Source: Paenibacillus sp. FSL K6-1330 | GTDB taxonomy: Bacteria; Bacillota; Bacilli; Paenibacillales; Paenibacillaceae | Assembly: GCF_037976825.1 (NCBI RefSeq) | Contig: NZ_CP150269.1 | Span: 4,663,501 to 4,727,500 of the forward strand | Reading direction: 5' to 3' | Length of the DNA stretch: 64,000 bases | Shown here: positions 1-8,611 of the stretch, one piece after another | How the letters are laid out: every line of letters starts with the position of its first letter | Numbering within the stretch: position 1 is the stretch's first letter | Translations under genes and position numbers: made by a program | The notes under the pieces: generated by a model | Told to the model about the DNA's origin: nothing | What the model saw: the letters and a program-made list of their open reading frames with translations, nothing else | Database searches by the model: none

Positions 1-667
1 CGCTGGCAATAGGACGCTCCTTGATAAAGGTTTCACTCATTCCAATCACTTCCTGCATATCGCCGACCAGATAATGGGCGAGATCGATCAGGTGAGCACC
101 AAGATCCCCGTGCGATCCGGATCCAGCCACTTCCTTCTGCAGCCTCCATACCAGCGGAAACTGCGGGTCCATGATCCAATCCTGCAAAAACCAGGCGCGA
201 AAATGATAGATCTGACCCAATCTTCCACCTTCAATCAGCTTCTTGGCCAGTCTTACGGCTGGTGAAAATCTATAGTTAAATCCGACCATATGGGTGACTC
301 CCGCTTCTTCCGCTGCCTGCAGCATCTCTCTGGCGTCCGCCAGGGTCAAAGCAAGCGGCTTCTCGCAAAATATATGCTTGCCCGCCTTGGCCGCGGCAAT
401 GGCAATCTCCTTATGGGCATCGCTTGGAGCATTGATATCGATCAGATCGATATCTTCCCGATGGACAAGCTCCTTCCAATCGGTAACGCTTTCACTCCAG
501 CCCAGCTGAACCGCCGCTGCTTGAACGGCCGACACATTACGGCCGCAGATTGCTACCATTTCTGGCTTCAGCGCCTCTGGAAAAAACATCGGGAGGCTCC
601 GGTACGCATTGCTGTGGGCTTTACCCATAAATTTATAACCAATCATGCCGATACGTAATTGTTTCAT
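1..667 (-). CDS. Gfo/Idh/MocA-family oxidoreductase (C-terminus outside window)
   Basis: Reading in from the window edge on the minus strand gives an uninterrupted frame that starts MKQLRIGMIGY, an N-terminal Rossmann fold for NAD(P). It contains the family's EKP motif (FCEKPLAL), in which the lysine is catalytic, and a following GFNYRFSP stretch. About 222 residues are present; the C-terminal part of the substrate domain is cut off. The ATG at 667 has an AAGGAGG box 8 bases upstream. The gene lies 25 bp behind a LacI-type regulator on the same strand, so the two are probably one operon for oxidation of a sugar or polyol. The substrate cannot be told from the sequence. Confidence 0.9.
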   Translation of the reverse strand, partial: MKQLRIGMIGYKFMGKAHSNAYRSLPMFFPEALKPEMVAICGRNVSAVQAAAVQLGWSESVTDWKELVHREDIDLIDINAPSDAHKEIAIAAAKAGKHIFCEKPLALTLADAREMLQAAEEAGVTHMVGFNYRFSPAVRLAKKLIEGGRLGQIYHFRAWFLQDWIMDPQFPLVWRLQKEVAGSGSHGDLGAHLIDLAHYLVGDMQEVIGMSETFIKERPIAS

Positions 668-692
668 CCTTCATTCCTCCTTAAATAAGGGT

Positions 693-1745
693 TCATTGAT
701 TTCGATGAAGCGAAGATGCACGGATTACCAGGCGAGTTGGAAGTTGGCGATGGAGAACTGCGTTCGTTACGTTACCTGCTGGCAAATCGGAGGCTTCCAG
801 CATCCGAAGCACATGCTCCGCTGCAAGGCATCCCAGCTCATAAAACGGAACTCTCACGCTGGTAAGCGGCGGAGTACACAGCTCGGCGGCATCCGAATCG
901 TCATACCCGACAAAGGCAGGCATTCGTTCTTCTGAAATGCCTAATGCCCGCAGTCCCTGCTGAAGTCCAATCGCCATGCGGTCATTGGCGGCAAATACGG
1001 CTTCAATCCGGTCCAACTTCCCGGCGATTAACTCGGCTGCGGCATAACCGCTTTTACGGCTGAAGTTGCCTTCGAACAGCAAGGATTCATCCAGCACGAT
1101 TCCCGCTTCATTCAGTGCCCGGGCGTACCCCTTCAACCGGTCGCGACTGTTGGAATACTGAGGCGGCCCATTCAGAAAAGCAATCTTCCGGAATCCCTGC
1201 TGCGTCAAGTGATGAACCGCTTGATAGCTTCCATCCACATGATCGGCATCCATAACGTGAAACGCCTCACCGTCAAAGTATTGATTAATCAGGCAATAGG
1301 GTTGATTCGCTTCACTCAGCTGTTTGATGGCCGCACGTTCGCCTTCATCATCCCGGGCGCCCAGAATAATGCAGGCATCAACTTTCTGGGTTCGGAACAG
1401 GTTCAAGTAGTCCATCGAACCGCCGGGCTCGCGGAACAGCATCAACAGGTCATATTGACTCTCCAACGCCTTACTGCCAATACCGCTCAATATTTCGGAA
1501 AAATAGTAAGCGGAGAATATACGAGCCTTCGGCAGATAGGGCATGACGACGCCCAGGTTACCGCTTCTTCGACGGGCAAAACTTCGGGCAAGCGCACTCG
1601 GGGTATACCCGAGCTGATCCGCCGCTTCCAGCACCCGCTGCTTGGTCTCCTCCTTGATTGGTCCGACCCCGTTCAGTACACGGGATACCGTTGCTTCCGA
1701 AACGCCGGCAAGCTGTGCAACTTCTTTACGACTAGCGATATTCAT
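693..1745 (-). CDS. LacI-family transcriptional regulator
   Basis: About 350 residues. The N-terminal LacI helix-turn-helix (SRKEVAQLAGVSEATVSRVL) is followed by the hinge helix and a periplasmic-binding-protein-like effector domain containing FAANDRMAIGL and FVGYDDSD. I place the start at the ATG at 1745, just behind GGAGG; a TTG at 1748 is in frame but too close to that box. The gene precedes the oxidoreductase on the same strand, and a perfect 16-bp palindrome overlaps its own -10 region. Autoregulation plus control of the oxidoreductase is therefore likely (inference). The effector is unknown, probably a sugar. Confidence 0.93.
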   Translation of the reverse strand: MNIASRKEVAQLAGVSEATVSRVLNGVGPIKEETKQRVLEAADQLGYTPSALARSFARRRSGNLGVVMPYLPKARIFSAYYFSEILSGIGSKALESQYDLLMLFREPGGSMDYLNLFRTQKVDACIILGARDDEGERAAIKQLSEANQPYCLINQYFDGEAFHVMDADHVDGSYQAVHHLTQQGFRKIAFLNGPPQYSNSRDRLKGYARALNEAGIVLDESLLFEGNFSRKSGYAAAELIAGKLDRIEAVFAANDRMAIGLQQGLRALGISEERMPAFVGYDDSDAAELCTPPLTSVRVPFYELGCLAAEHVLRMLEASDLPAGNVTNAVLHRQLPTRLVIRASSLHRNQ

Positions 1746-1762
1746 CAAGCCTCCTGCAATTT

Positions 1763-1805
1763 ATGTACGCGCGTACATTTTCTCATGGAGCCTTTCTGTT
1801 GTCAA
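1763..1805 (-). promoter_or_regulatory. LacI-type operator overlapping a SigA promoter
   Basis: ATGTACGCGCGTACAT at 1763-1778 is a perfect palindrome with a central CG, the usual design of LacI-family operators. On the minus strand TTGACA (1800-1805) and GAAAAT (1777-1782) are separated by 17 bp, so the palindrome abuts the -10 box and lies about 17 bp ahead of the regulator gene start. Binding there would block transcription of the regulator-oxidoreductase operon. Confidence 0.75.
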
Positions 1806-2067
1806 CCGCCTTGATCTAATTTCATGTATAATAGGGCGCCAAGAAACGCTGCTGCGGTTCTCCATGATCCTGATGCCGATCAATCCTCGGCGGGACCATC
1901 ATGCTTCTGCGATAGTCTCATACTGCTTCTAGTATTAGAGCGTCCGCATCGATTATCCTTGGTTGCGAACGTTCTTTTTCTGTCCTCCTGATATCCTCCG
2001 ATTTCATGCAGCAAAATTGTTCTTGCACCATCATTTGAGATATGCAATAATCATCTCCAGACACTTA
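1806..2067. other. Intergenic region between divergent regulators
   Basis: I see no convincing gene here. The stretch separates the LacI-type gene (minus) from the ROK-type gene (plus) and should hold the promoter of the latter. I could not assign clean -35 and -10 boxes. Confidence 0.5.
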
Positions 2068-2081
2068 TTAAACTCGTTTAA
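2068..2081 (+). promoter_or_regulatory. Inverted repeat, candidate ROK operator
   Basis: TTAAAC-TC-GTTTAA is a perfect 6+6 inverted repeat ending about 11 bp before the ROK-type start. AT-rich repeats of this kind are typical of XylR/NagC-type ROK repressor operators. Autoregulation is an inference. Confidence 0.5.
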
Positions 2082-2092
2082 AAAGGTAGAAA

Positions 2093-3142
2093 GTGGTGAT
2101 GACAACGCGCAAAGAAGCTTTACCCACACCGCAATCCATGAAATACGCCGTGCGGCGCGCGCTCCGCTCTTCCCTGCTGGAGCTCGGCAGTGGAACCAAA
2201 GCGGAGCTAAGTGATCGGCTCGGCATCAGCTTTCCTACAGTGAGCAAAGTTCTGGAACAGATGGCGCAGGAAGGCGAGGTCATCCTGCTCGGACTGGATG
2301 AGTCCAGTGGCGGCAGGCGTGCAAACCGCTACGCTTTTAACCCGGACTATATGCTGGGTCTCGCCGTTTATTATGAGAAGGAGCAGAGCGTATATACCAT
2401 TTTTAATTGGAACGGCGATCTGATCGAACGGAAAGCTGAAGACGGCATACTCCAGCTTGGACCGGAAGTGCTGGCTTCCCAGCTAGGAAGCTGGATCCAT
2501 CGTTATCCGAAGATCCGCTCGATTGCGGTCGGCATGCCGGCTGCGGTGCGAGATGGCGTCATTTTTCACGTCCCGTTGTACGGGACATTTCAGGATTACG
2601 ACCTCAAATCTTACCTGGAGAACCTGTTTTCCATTCCTGTCATCGTGGAGAATGACATGAATGCGGCCGTGCTTGGCTATCAGAATTTGAGCCGCTCGGA
2701 GGAAGCTTCCCTGGTATACGTGTATCTGGGACATAATGGTCCGGGGGCGGGACTGCTGATCAACGGAAACGTCGTTCGGGGCAGGTCGTTCTTCACGGGC
2801 GAGATCGGCTATGTACCGATGAGCAAGGACAACAATTTTCATGATGTATTGGACCGTAAAAGTTCCGTCATGAGCAGTCTCATCGAGCCGGATGAGGAGC
2901 AAATCGATGCGTTAAGCCGATTAAGCGCCGCCTTCACCGCGATTCTCAATCCGGATGCCATTCTGTGGTGTGAGCATAACCTTCTGCCCTCCACCCTGCT
3001 CTCCGTTAGAGACCGGGCTTCCGCCTACGTACCGGAGCGGCATCTGCCCGAAATGCTGCTTCGCGAGTGGGAACATGACTATATAGCCGGCCTGCAACGG
3101 CTTGCTCTGGATATGATGATATCCGATACAAGTGCAATGTAA
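2093..3142 (+). CDS. ROK-family transcriptional regulator
   Basis: 349 residues. A winged helix (about 20-70, GTKAELSDRLGISFPTVSKV) is followed by an ASKHA/ROK domain with the ENDMNAAVLGY motif (about 180-190) and GPGAGLLINGNVVRG (about 210-225). The zinc motif CxCGxxGC usual in ROK proteins is absent, so this is a shortened or divergent regulator; I see no sugar-kinase role. Starts GTG 2093, GTG 2096 and ATG 2099 are all possible; AAGG at 2083-2086 fits the first two best. The gene is followed after 29 bp by an MFS transporter, which it probably controls. Confidence 0.85.
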   Translation: MVMTTRKEALPTPQSMKYAVRRALRSSLLELGSGTKAELSDRLGISFPTVSKVLEQMAQEGEVILLGLDESSGGRRANRYAFNPDYMLGLAVYYEKEQSVYTIFNWNGDLIERKAEDGILQLGPEVLASQLGSWIHRYPKIRSIAVGMPAAVRDGVIFHVPLYGTFQDYDLKSYLENLFSIPVIVENDMNAAVLGYQNLSRSEEASLVYVYLGHNGPGAGLLINGNVVRGRSFFTGEIGYVPMSKDNNFHDVLDRKSSVMSSLIEPDEEQIDALSRLSAAFTAILNPDAILWCEHNLLPSTLLSVRDRASAYVPERHLPEMLLREWEHDYIAGLQRLALDMMISDTSAM

Positions 3143-3171
3143 AATTCAACGATGACGATTGGGGAATAACC

Positions 3172-4425
3172 GTGAATACAGACCTTCAAACGAAAGCAAA
3201 ACCTAAATTCAGCAAAGACTACACCCTTCATTTGGCAACCATCTTTCTCGGCTTTATCATTTTCGGAATATCGGAAAATATAAAGGGACCCGCCATTCCA
3301 AGAATTCAATTCGACTTCAACCTGGATGAAATGCAGATCGGTACCTTGCTATCGCTGAACGCGCTCGGGTACTTGATTGCCTGCTCTTTCACCGCGCTGT
3401 TAACCCGGAAGATCGGGATCAAGTGGGTCAGCATGGCTGCCTTCGGTTCGATGGCTCTCTCGGGTGTGTTCATCTTCCTATCGCACAGCTACCCAATGTT
3501 TACCGCGTCCTACTTCTTCATGTACATTGGAAACGGTATGCTGGAGATCGGCCTCGCCATATTGGCGGCCCGGATCTTTGTGCGAAACACAGGCACCATG
3601 ATGAACCTGTCCCATTTCTTCTACGGAATTAGCTCAACCGTGGCACCAATGATTGCATCCGGCCTCATGACCGTAAGCGTGTTTAATTACACGCTGGACT
3701 GGCGGGGTATGTATCTGGCCATGCTGATGTTATCCGTACTGCCGATGATCCCGGCACTCATGAGTAAGTTTCCCGGGGACGATCTATCCGAAACGGAACG
3801 AACTCCTCTCAAGTTATTAGTTAAAGATCCTGCGCTGTGGCTGGTCGTCATGATTCTTTCCTTCGGTGTTGTATCGGAGATGGCCGTTGGCGGTTGGCTC
3901 GTAAACTTTCTTGAAAAATCGTACAAATGGGAACCTACGGCTGCAGCCGGGATGCTGTCCGCCTTCTTCCTCTGCTTCTCGGCAGCACGCCTGCTGCTTG
4001 GCCCGATAACGGATCGGATCGGCTTCACGCTGTCCATCATCATCCTGTCCGCGCTGACCGGAGTATGTACATTTGTCGCAATCTTTGGCGGGGAATCCTA
4101 TGCCTTCCTGTTTGCGGCTGCCGGCATTGGAATTGCTCCGATTTATCCGACGGTCATGGCTCTAATTGCCAAAAGATATCCGAACGAGAGCGACACTGCG
4201 ATTACGTTCATCGTCACCATGATGGGAATCGGCAGCGTTATCGGCAATTACGCGATCGGAGCGATCACGAACGGATTCAAGCAAATGTACGGCAGCGGAA
4301 CAGAGCTCGGTTTGCTGCGCGGGCTGCAGGCCGGCTATGGCTTCATCGGATTGTGTGCCATCCTATGCTCACTCTTCGGCATCATTCTGTACCGTTATTT
4401 AAAAGTTCGTAAGCAATTGGTTTAA
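3172..4425 (+). CDS. MFS transporter (FucP/GlcP-like)
   Basis: 417 residues, strongly hydrophobic, consistent with 12 membrane helices split by a loop near residues 200-215. It resembles sugar:proton symporters of the FucP/GlcP group in overall pattern, but the substrate is not visible. The start is GTG with a GGGGA box 7 bases ahead. The gene follows the ROK regulator at 29 bp and ends at a strong bidirectional terminator, so it is the last gene of a two-gene operon for carbohydrate uptake (inference from context). Confidence 0.85.
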   Translation: MNTDLQTKAKPKFSKDYTLHLATIFLGFIIFGISENIKGPAIPRIQFDFNLDEMQIGTLLSLNALGYLIACSFTALLTRKIGIKWVSMAAFGSMALSGVFIFLSHSYPMFTASYFFMYIGNGMLEIGLAILAARIFVRNTGTMMNLSHFFYGISSTVAPMIASGLMTVSVFNYTLDWRGMYLAMLMLSVLPMIPALMSKFPGDDLSETERTPLKLLVKDPALWLVVMILSFGVVSEMAVGGWLVNFLEKSYKWEPTAAAGMLSAFFLCFSAARLLLGPITDRIGFTLSIIILSALTGVCTFVAIFGGESYAFLFAAAGIGIAPIYPTVMALIAKRYPNESDTAITFIVTMMGIGSVIGNYAIGAITNGFKQMYGSGTELGLLRGLQAGYGFIGLCAILCSLFGIILYRYLKVRKQLV

Positions 4426-4448
4426 TCCTTTAATTCTCTTTGAACATT

Positions 4449-4487
4449 AAAGGGAGCCCTCTCATGAGTACGAGAGGGCTCCCTTTT
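4449..4487. terminator. Bidirectional terminator
   Basis: A perfect 15-bp stem (4449-4463 with 4472-4486) with an 8-base loop and A/T runs on both sides. It serves the convergent MFS and GH35 genes. Confidence 0.9.
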
Positions 4488-4521
4488 ATTCATTAATAAC
4501 GTTTGTCTGCCCACACCCTCA

Positions 4522-6285
4522 TTAACCCAAGTCGGGTTGATCAACAAGTTCGATGCTTGCTGTTTCAGCATGATGCAGCTCAAACACCAAGATCTCATTG
4601 CGCCCCTGCTTCAGCAGCGGTCCAGGCAGATAAAGTGCTGCTTGCGGTCCTTGTTCCCAGTAACGCCCCAGGTTAAATCCATTAACCCAGACGACCCCTT
4701 TTCCCCATCCGTCCAAGCGGATAAACGTATCGCCAATGTCATCCACCGAGAATTCACCCCGATAGAAGGTAGGGCGATCCCGCTGTTCAAACGGACCCGC
4801 AAGCGGTTGAAACGGTGCCGCATTCGGATTCTCAAGCGGCAAAGGATAGATGCTCCAGTCATACAGGAACTGGTTGTTCATCCGGACTCCCTCAGTGATT
4901 CCTTTATAGTCCTTCAGCTTCGGGCCGTAATTGATACGCCCCATATTCTCGACAACGATCTCAAGTCGAGCCCCGGCTGCCGGAACATCGATCTGCAGGG
5001 CTTGGGGATTCCAGCGTTCAACCGTTCCCTGATACTTACCGTCCAGGAATACCTGTGCCCGGTCATGCACCTCTTGCAGATACAGCGATTCTCCTTGACG
5101 AGGTCCGGAGATATCCGTTGCGTAAACGATGAAGCCATAACTTTGACCCAGCAGTTCCATCGGAACAGGTGTCGTACGTTTCACCGGATCAGATAGAACT
5201 GACAGATGCTCTAGCAAGTCGGCATAATGCGTCATGCGAACCGATCCATAGCTATTTTTCTTGACGGACTGAGGCAGACTTGGGAAATCCGAGAGCTCTT
5301 TCCCCTGATGCTTCGCAATCGCGCTGCGAATGGCCTCGTATTTAGCTGTTACATCCCCACACTCCGAAATAGGGGCATCATAATCGTAGCTAGTTATCGT
5401 GGGCTCATACTTCTCGTGAAAATTCGCCCCATTATAAAATCCGAAATTCGTTCCGCCATGAAACATGTAGAAGTTCACGGATGCATTCAAGTCCAGCATC
5501 TCCTTGAACACGGAGGCGGCATCTTCCGCGTCCCGGGTATGATGCGGTTTCAGCCAATGATCAAACCATCCATTCCAGTATTCCATGCACATCAGAGGGT
5601 CTTCCGCACGATATTCCCGCAGTTTAGCAAAAGCCTCCTCGGTTCTTGAACCGAAATTGACGGTGGCAAGCACGCCCGGAACGGTTCCGCCTTGCAGCAT
5701 GCCGTCCGTGGGACCATCCGAAGTGAACAGCAATACGTCTACGCCCCGCTTGATCAAGCCATCCTTCAGATACTCCAGATAAGCCGTATCATTTCCGTAG
5801 CTCCCGTACTCGTTCTCGATTTGCATGGCAATTACCGGACCTCCATTGGAGGTTAATAACGGAACCAGACGCGGAATCAGTTCATCATAATAACGGTCAA
5901 CCTTCTCCAGATACACCGGGTCCATGCACCGCAGGTGGATATCCGGATACTGCAGCAGCCAGGACGGAAGCCCGCCAAATTCCCATTCTGCGCATATGTA
6001 AGGGCTTGGCCGAAGGATCACATGCAGCCCGAGATCACCGGCGATTTGGACGAATCTCTCCAAGTCGGCGATGCCATCAAACGTAAAATGTCCTTCCTTG
6101 GGTTCATGCAAATTCCACGGAATATAGCTTTCCACGGTGTTCAATCCACAGCTTTTCAGCTTCATCAGCCTGTCTTCCCAATATTCCGGTACGATCCGAA
6201 AATAATGTACGGCACCCGACAGAATCTGGATCGGCTCATCCCCGAGCACGAACTGTTGATTAACCGCTTTCAATTGAGCTTTCAT
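4522..6285 (-). CDS. GH35 beta-galactosidase
   Basis: About 587 residues from the ATG at 6285, which has GGAGG 9 bases ahead; an upstream in-frame ATG at 6333 lacks a ribosome site. The N-terminal TIM barrel carries LSGAVHYFRI, the acid/base glutamate in QIENEYGSYG (about E159) and the nucleophile in CMEYWNGWF (about E235), all GH35 signatures. C-terminal beta-sandwich domains end with the NGFNLGRYWEQGPQ motif. There is no signal peptide, so it acts in the cytoplasm on imported beta-galactosides. It is divergent from an AraC-type regulator, the likely activator. Confidence 0.95.
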   Translation of the reverse strand: MKAQLKAVNQQFVLGDEPIQILSGAVHYFRIVPEYWEDRLMKLKSCGLNTVESYIPWNLHEPKEGHFTFDGIADLERFVQIAGDLGLHVILRPSPYICAEWEFGGLPSWLLQYPDIHLRCMDPVYLEKVDRYYDELIPRLVPLLTSNGGPVIAMQIENEYGSYGNDTAYLEYLKDGLIKRGVDVLLFTSDGPTDGMLQGGTVPGVLATVNFGSRTEEAFAKLREYRAEDPLMCMEYWNGWFDHWLKPHHTRDAEDAASVFKEMLDLNASVNFYMFHGGTNFGFYNGANFHEKYEPTITSYDYDAPISECGDVTAKYEAIRSAIAKHQGKELSDFPSLPQSVKKNSYGSVRMTHYADLLEHLSVLSDPVKRTTPVPMELLGQSYGFIVYATDISGPRQGESLYLQEVHDRAQVFLDGKYQGTVERWNPQALQIDVPAAGARLEIVVENMGRINYGPKLKDYKGITEGVRMNNQFLYDWSIYPLPLENPNAAPFQPLAGPFEQRDRPTFYRGEFSVDDIGDTFIRLDGWGKGVVWVNGFNLGRYWEQGPQAALYLPGPLLKQGRNEILVFELHHAETASIELVDQPDLG

Positions 6286-6476
6286 ATCCTGTTTCCTCCC
6301 TGCTCGTATCATTTCGCTTTCTATTATCATCATCTATCAAAAGCTCGTGCTGCTCAATCTCCAAATGGATCATCCTTTATACCTTTTGTGCCGAATATTC
6401 AGAATCGCAAGCTCCTATTATGATAATATATATGGCATAATCACTGGAATTTTCGATGCCAAAGGAGCCGACCCAT
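6286..6476. promoter_or_regulatory. Divergent control region between GH35 and AraC genes
   Basis: A 190-bp AT-rich region between two divergent genes. TATTATGATAATATATATGG near 6417-6434 could hold the plus-strand -10 box. I see no clear operator repeat. Confidence 0.4.
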
Positions 6477-7391
6477 ATGGATATCGCTTTTCGCTTTCCT
6501 AATATGATTCACACCCTTCAAGTAACAGGATGCCTTTTTGATTCCCATCCACCCGGATGGAGTTATCCGAGGCATCATCATCATCTGTTCGAGCTGCTGT
6601 ACTGTCTGGAAGGCGAGGTCCTGCAGGAAATTCATCGGGAGTCCTTTACGCTGCGGCAAGGGGAATGGCTTTTGATCAAATCCGGAGTGCCCCATCAAAC
6701 CTCCAATCTGGCGAGCGGGCCGTATGGATACTTCAACGTTCATTTTGATCTCGATGATCAGGAAATTAGGAGTTTATTGTCCGCCGCCCCTTACCGTCAC
6801 ATTCGCCAGCAGGAAAGCGAGCACAGCAATCTGAATGCATACGTTCAAGAGCTGGAGGGAATCGTTCGGCGCAGTCAGCCGGCAGCCCATTCGCTTCACC
6901 CGGAGAACCCGAGAGCTGAATACAATCTTACCTTTGAAGACAGGCTGCTGCTCCAGTCCTATACATTGCTCATCATCCACGATGTACTCTCACTTCTGAA
7001 GATACAGGATGAAGTCAAGCTGCCTTCGTCGACACAGGCTGCAGCAGGCTCGCATAAACCGTCTTCCTTGCATGCTGCCGATGCGGCGCATGCCATTGAA
7101 GAAAAATTATCATCAGGACTCACAGAGGAGATCTCTGTCGCAGCGGTATCCAAAGAGCTTAATTTAAGCCGCAGCCAATGCAGCAAGCTGTTTCGCCAGG
7201 TTTACGGAATATCGCCAAGACAATATATCAGCCGTCAAAAGCTCACCCTAGCCAAGGAACTGCTGGTCACGACCCATCTGCCAATGACGGCGATCGCAGA
7301 CAAACTCGGTTTTCGCTCAGCAAGCCATTTTTCAAGACAATTCCGCCGCTGGACTGGGCAGTCGCCAACCGAATACCGTCCCAGACACTAA
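6477..7391 (+). CDS. AraC-family transcriptional regulator
   Basis: 304 residues. An N-terminal cupin sensing domain (HHHHLFELLYCLEGEV, then RQGEWLLIKSGVPHQT) is joined to a C-terminal double helix-turn-helix (about 205-304) ending in the typical SASHFSRQFRRWTGQSPTEYR. The ATG at 6477 follows AAAGGAG by 9 bases and is preferred over the ATG at 6456, which sits ahead of that box. Gene order and divergence suggest it activates the GH35 gene in response to a galactoside or oligosaccharide (inference). Confidence 0.92.
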   Translation: MDIAFRFPNMIHTLQVTGCLFDSHPPGWSYPRHHHHLFELLYCLEGEVLQEIHRESFTLRQGEWLLIKSGVPHQTSNLASGPYGYFNVHFDLDDQEIRSLLSAAPYRHIRQQESEHSNLNAYVQELEGIVRRSQPAAHSLHPENPRAEYNLTFEDRLLLQSYTLLIIHDVLSLLKIQDEVKLPSSTQAAAGSHKPSSLHAADAAHAIEEKLSSGLTEEISVAAVSKELNLSRSQCSKLFRQVYGISPRQYISRQKLTLAKELLVTTHLPMTAIADKLGFRSASHFSRQFRRWTGQSPTEYRPRH

Positions 7392-7423
7392 ATAGTGGAA
7401 TTTGATTAATTTTAGTAAGTTAC

Positions 7424-7475
7424 TTGACAATTAACAGCATTATTGAGTATGATACAATCTATAGTTTAAGCTATA
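7424..7475 (+). promoter_or_regulatory. SigA promoter with downstream inverted repeat (DoxX gene)
   Basis: TTGACA (7424-7429) and TATGAT (7448-7453) are 18 bp apart. Just downstream, TATAG-TTTAAG-CTATA (7460-7475) is a perfect inverted repeat in the transcription start zone. It looks like a repressor operator of the MarR/DUF24 kind that often controls doxX genes; the regulator is not in view. Confidence 0.65.
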
Positions 7476-7521
7476 CAAAAGTTAGTTGATAACAATTAAA
7501 AACAAGGAGCTGTTACCATTC

Positions 7522-7914
7522 ATGCGTAGTTATTCTTCTACGGGTACATTTATTATTCGGGTTATCCTGGGGGTCATCTTTTTGGCTCACGGTTTGGATA
7601 AATTCCAGAGCGGCATCGGAAATATCGAGGGCTTTTTCGCAAGTTTGGGTATCCCCGCATTCATGGCAACCGTTGTGGCCATTATCGAAATTGTGGGTGG
7701 TATTGCACTGATTATCGGTTTGGGAACAAGGATTGCCTCCCTTGTTCTTGGCGTCGTGCTTGTCGTTGCTATTTTTCAGGCCAAGCTGGGCATGGGCTTC
7801 CTAAATGGCTATGAATTGGATATAGCGCTGCTCGCAATGGCTGTCCACCTTGCCCTTAGCGGCAGCAGCCTGCTGTCAGTTGATTCATTGTTTAGCAAGA
7901 AGAACAAAGCCTAA
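7522..7914 (+). CDS. DoxX-family membrane protein
   Basis: About 130 residues with four predicted membrane helices and the DoxX signature (LGVIFLAHGLDKF near the N-terminus, GTRIASLVLGVVL later). Family members are linked to quinone and thiol stress or are oxidoreductase partners; the exact role is not known. The ATG at 7522 is preceded by AAGGAG at a long spacing of 12; an in-frame TTG at 7486 lacks a box. It is monocistronic, with its own promoter and terminator. Confidence 0.85.
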   Translation: MRSYSSTGTFIIRVILGVIFLAHGLDKFQSGIGNIEGFFASLGIPAFMATVVAIIEIVGGIALIIGLGTRIASLVLGVVLVVAIFQAKLGMGFLNGYELDIALLAMAVHLALSGSSLLSVDSLFSKKNKA

Positions 7915-7977
7915 AGCAAACGCAAAGGCTCGCCGTTAATCCCAGGCGCGACGACCTCATTTAAGAAAAACGTCTAT

Positions 7978-8021
7978 CGACGTACTCTCAAAGAGGACAG
8001 ACCGCGTTTAGCGGTAGTTTT
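7978..8021. repeat. Dispersed short repeat, copy 1, acting as DoxX terminator
   Basis: Begins CGACGTACTCTCA, followed by GGACAGACCGCG. Related copies lie at 33178 and 44062. Here the end of the element forms ACCGC-GTTTA-GCGGT followed by AGTTTTTC (8001-8021), a plausible terminator for the DoxX gene. Confidence 0.55.
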
Positions 8022-8071
8022 TCTTGCGATATCAGGCAGCAGATCCTTCGAAGTTTCTATATCTTAAAAAA

Positions 8072-8126
8072 AGCCGTACCTGACGATCAGTCTCCCATGA
8101 TCCTGATCCAGGTACGGCTCTTTTTA
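8072..8126. terminator. Bidirectional hairpin terminator
   Basis: AGCCGTACCTG (8072-8082) pairs with CAGGTACGGCT (8109-8119), with T-runs on both strands. It lies between the convergent DoxX and GH51/DUF6171 units. Confidence 0.75.
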
Positions 8127-8267
8127 TAACATGTTATGAAAAGTTGCTGCCGCCCGTTTCTGCCTCTAAAGCCGAATTCCTTTGCAATCTCAGGAGCGTA
8201 AACGACAACCCTGCGGATATCGCAATACAGATTGAACCTGCAATGTACACGTGGAAGTTACCCCATA

Positions 8268-8308
8268 CTAAAAAAGCCTGCTCCCACGATCCATCCATGA
8301 GAGCAGGC
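8268..8308 (-). terminator. Terminator of the GH51-DUF6171 operon
   Basis: GCCTGCTC (8276-8283) pairs with GAGCAGGC (8301-8308). On the minus strand the stem is followed by a run of T, just beyond the end of the small Cys-rich gene. Confidence 0.8.
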
Positions 8309-8335
8309 CTGACTATAATTTGCTATGAAGCGCTA

Positions 8336-8602
8336 CTAGCCAACTGGCCAACGGTCTTGCCCCGGATAAGGGCATCGCTTGTCTTTCAGCTTTGCAGTGA
8401 TCTGTACGATGCAGCCGCACAGCGTGCACGTCGTGTTCCCCTGCAGCTTTGGACAAGAGAAGCACGCACGCAGTCGGGCGTCATACTCACCATCCGACAC
8501 GCACCGGTCAGACGCAAACATGGGAGATGATAGGACGCGTGTAATTTGTTCATCGTTAACCTGGTAATCGTCATGACAACCTTTACACCGATTATCCGCC
8601 AT
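8336..8602 (-). CDS. Small cysteine-rich protein, DUF6171-like
   Basis: About 88 residues. An N-terminal CKGC is followed by the core C..C.....C..CGC, and it ends with CPYPGQDRW. The spacing of cysteines suggests a small zinc-binding fold, and the pattern matches what I recall of DUF6171. It starts 9 bp behind the GH51 stop and is read in the same direction up to a shared terminator. The link with arabinan metabolism may be only positional. Function unknown. Confidence 0.7.
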   Translation of the reverse strand: MADNRCKGCHDDYQVNDEQITRVLSSPMFASDRCVSDGEYDARLRACFSCPKLQGNTTCTLCGCIVQITAKLKDKRCPYPGQDRWPVG

Positions 8603-8611
8603 CACCTTCGT

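Noticed and set aside
6456..6476. Upstream ATG of the AraC gene
   Set aside because: It lies before the AAAGGAG box, which fits the ATG at 6477.
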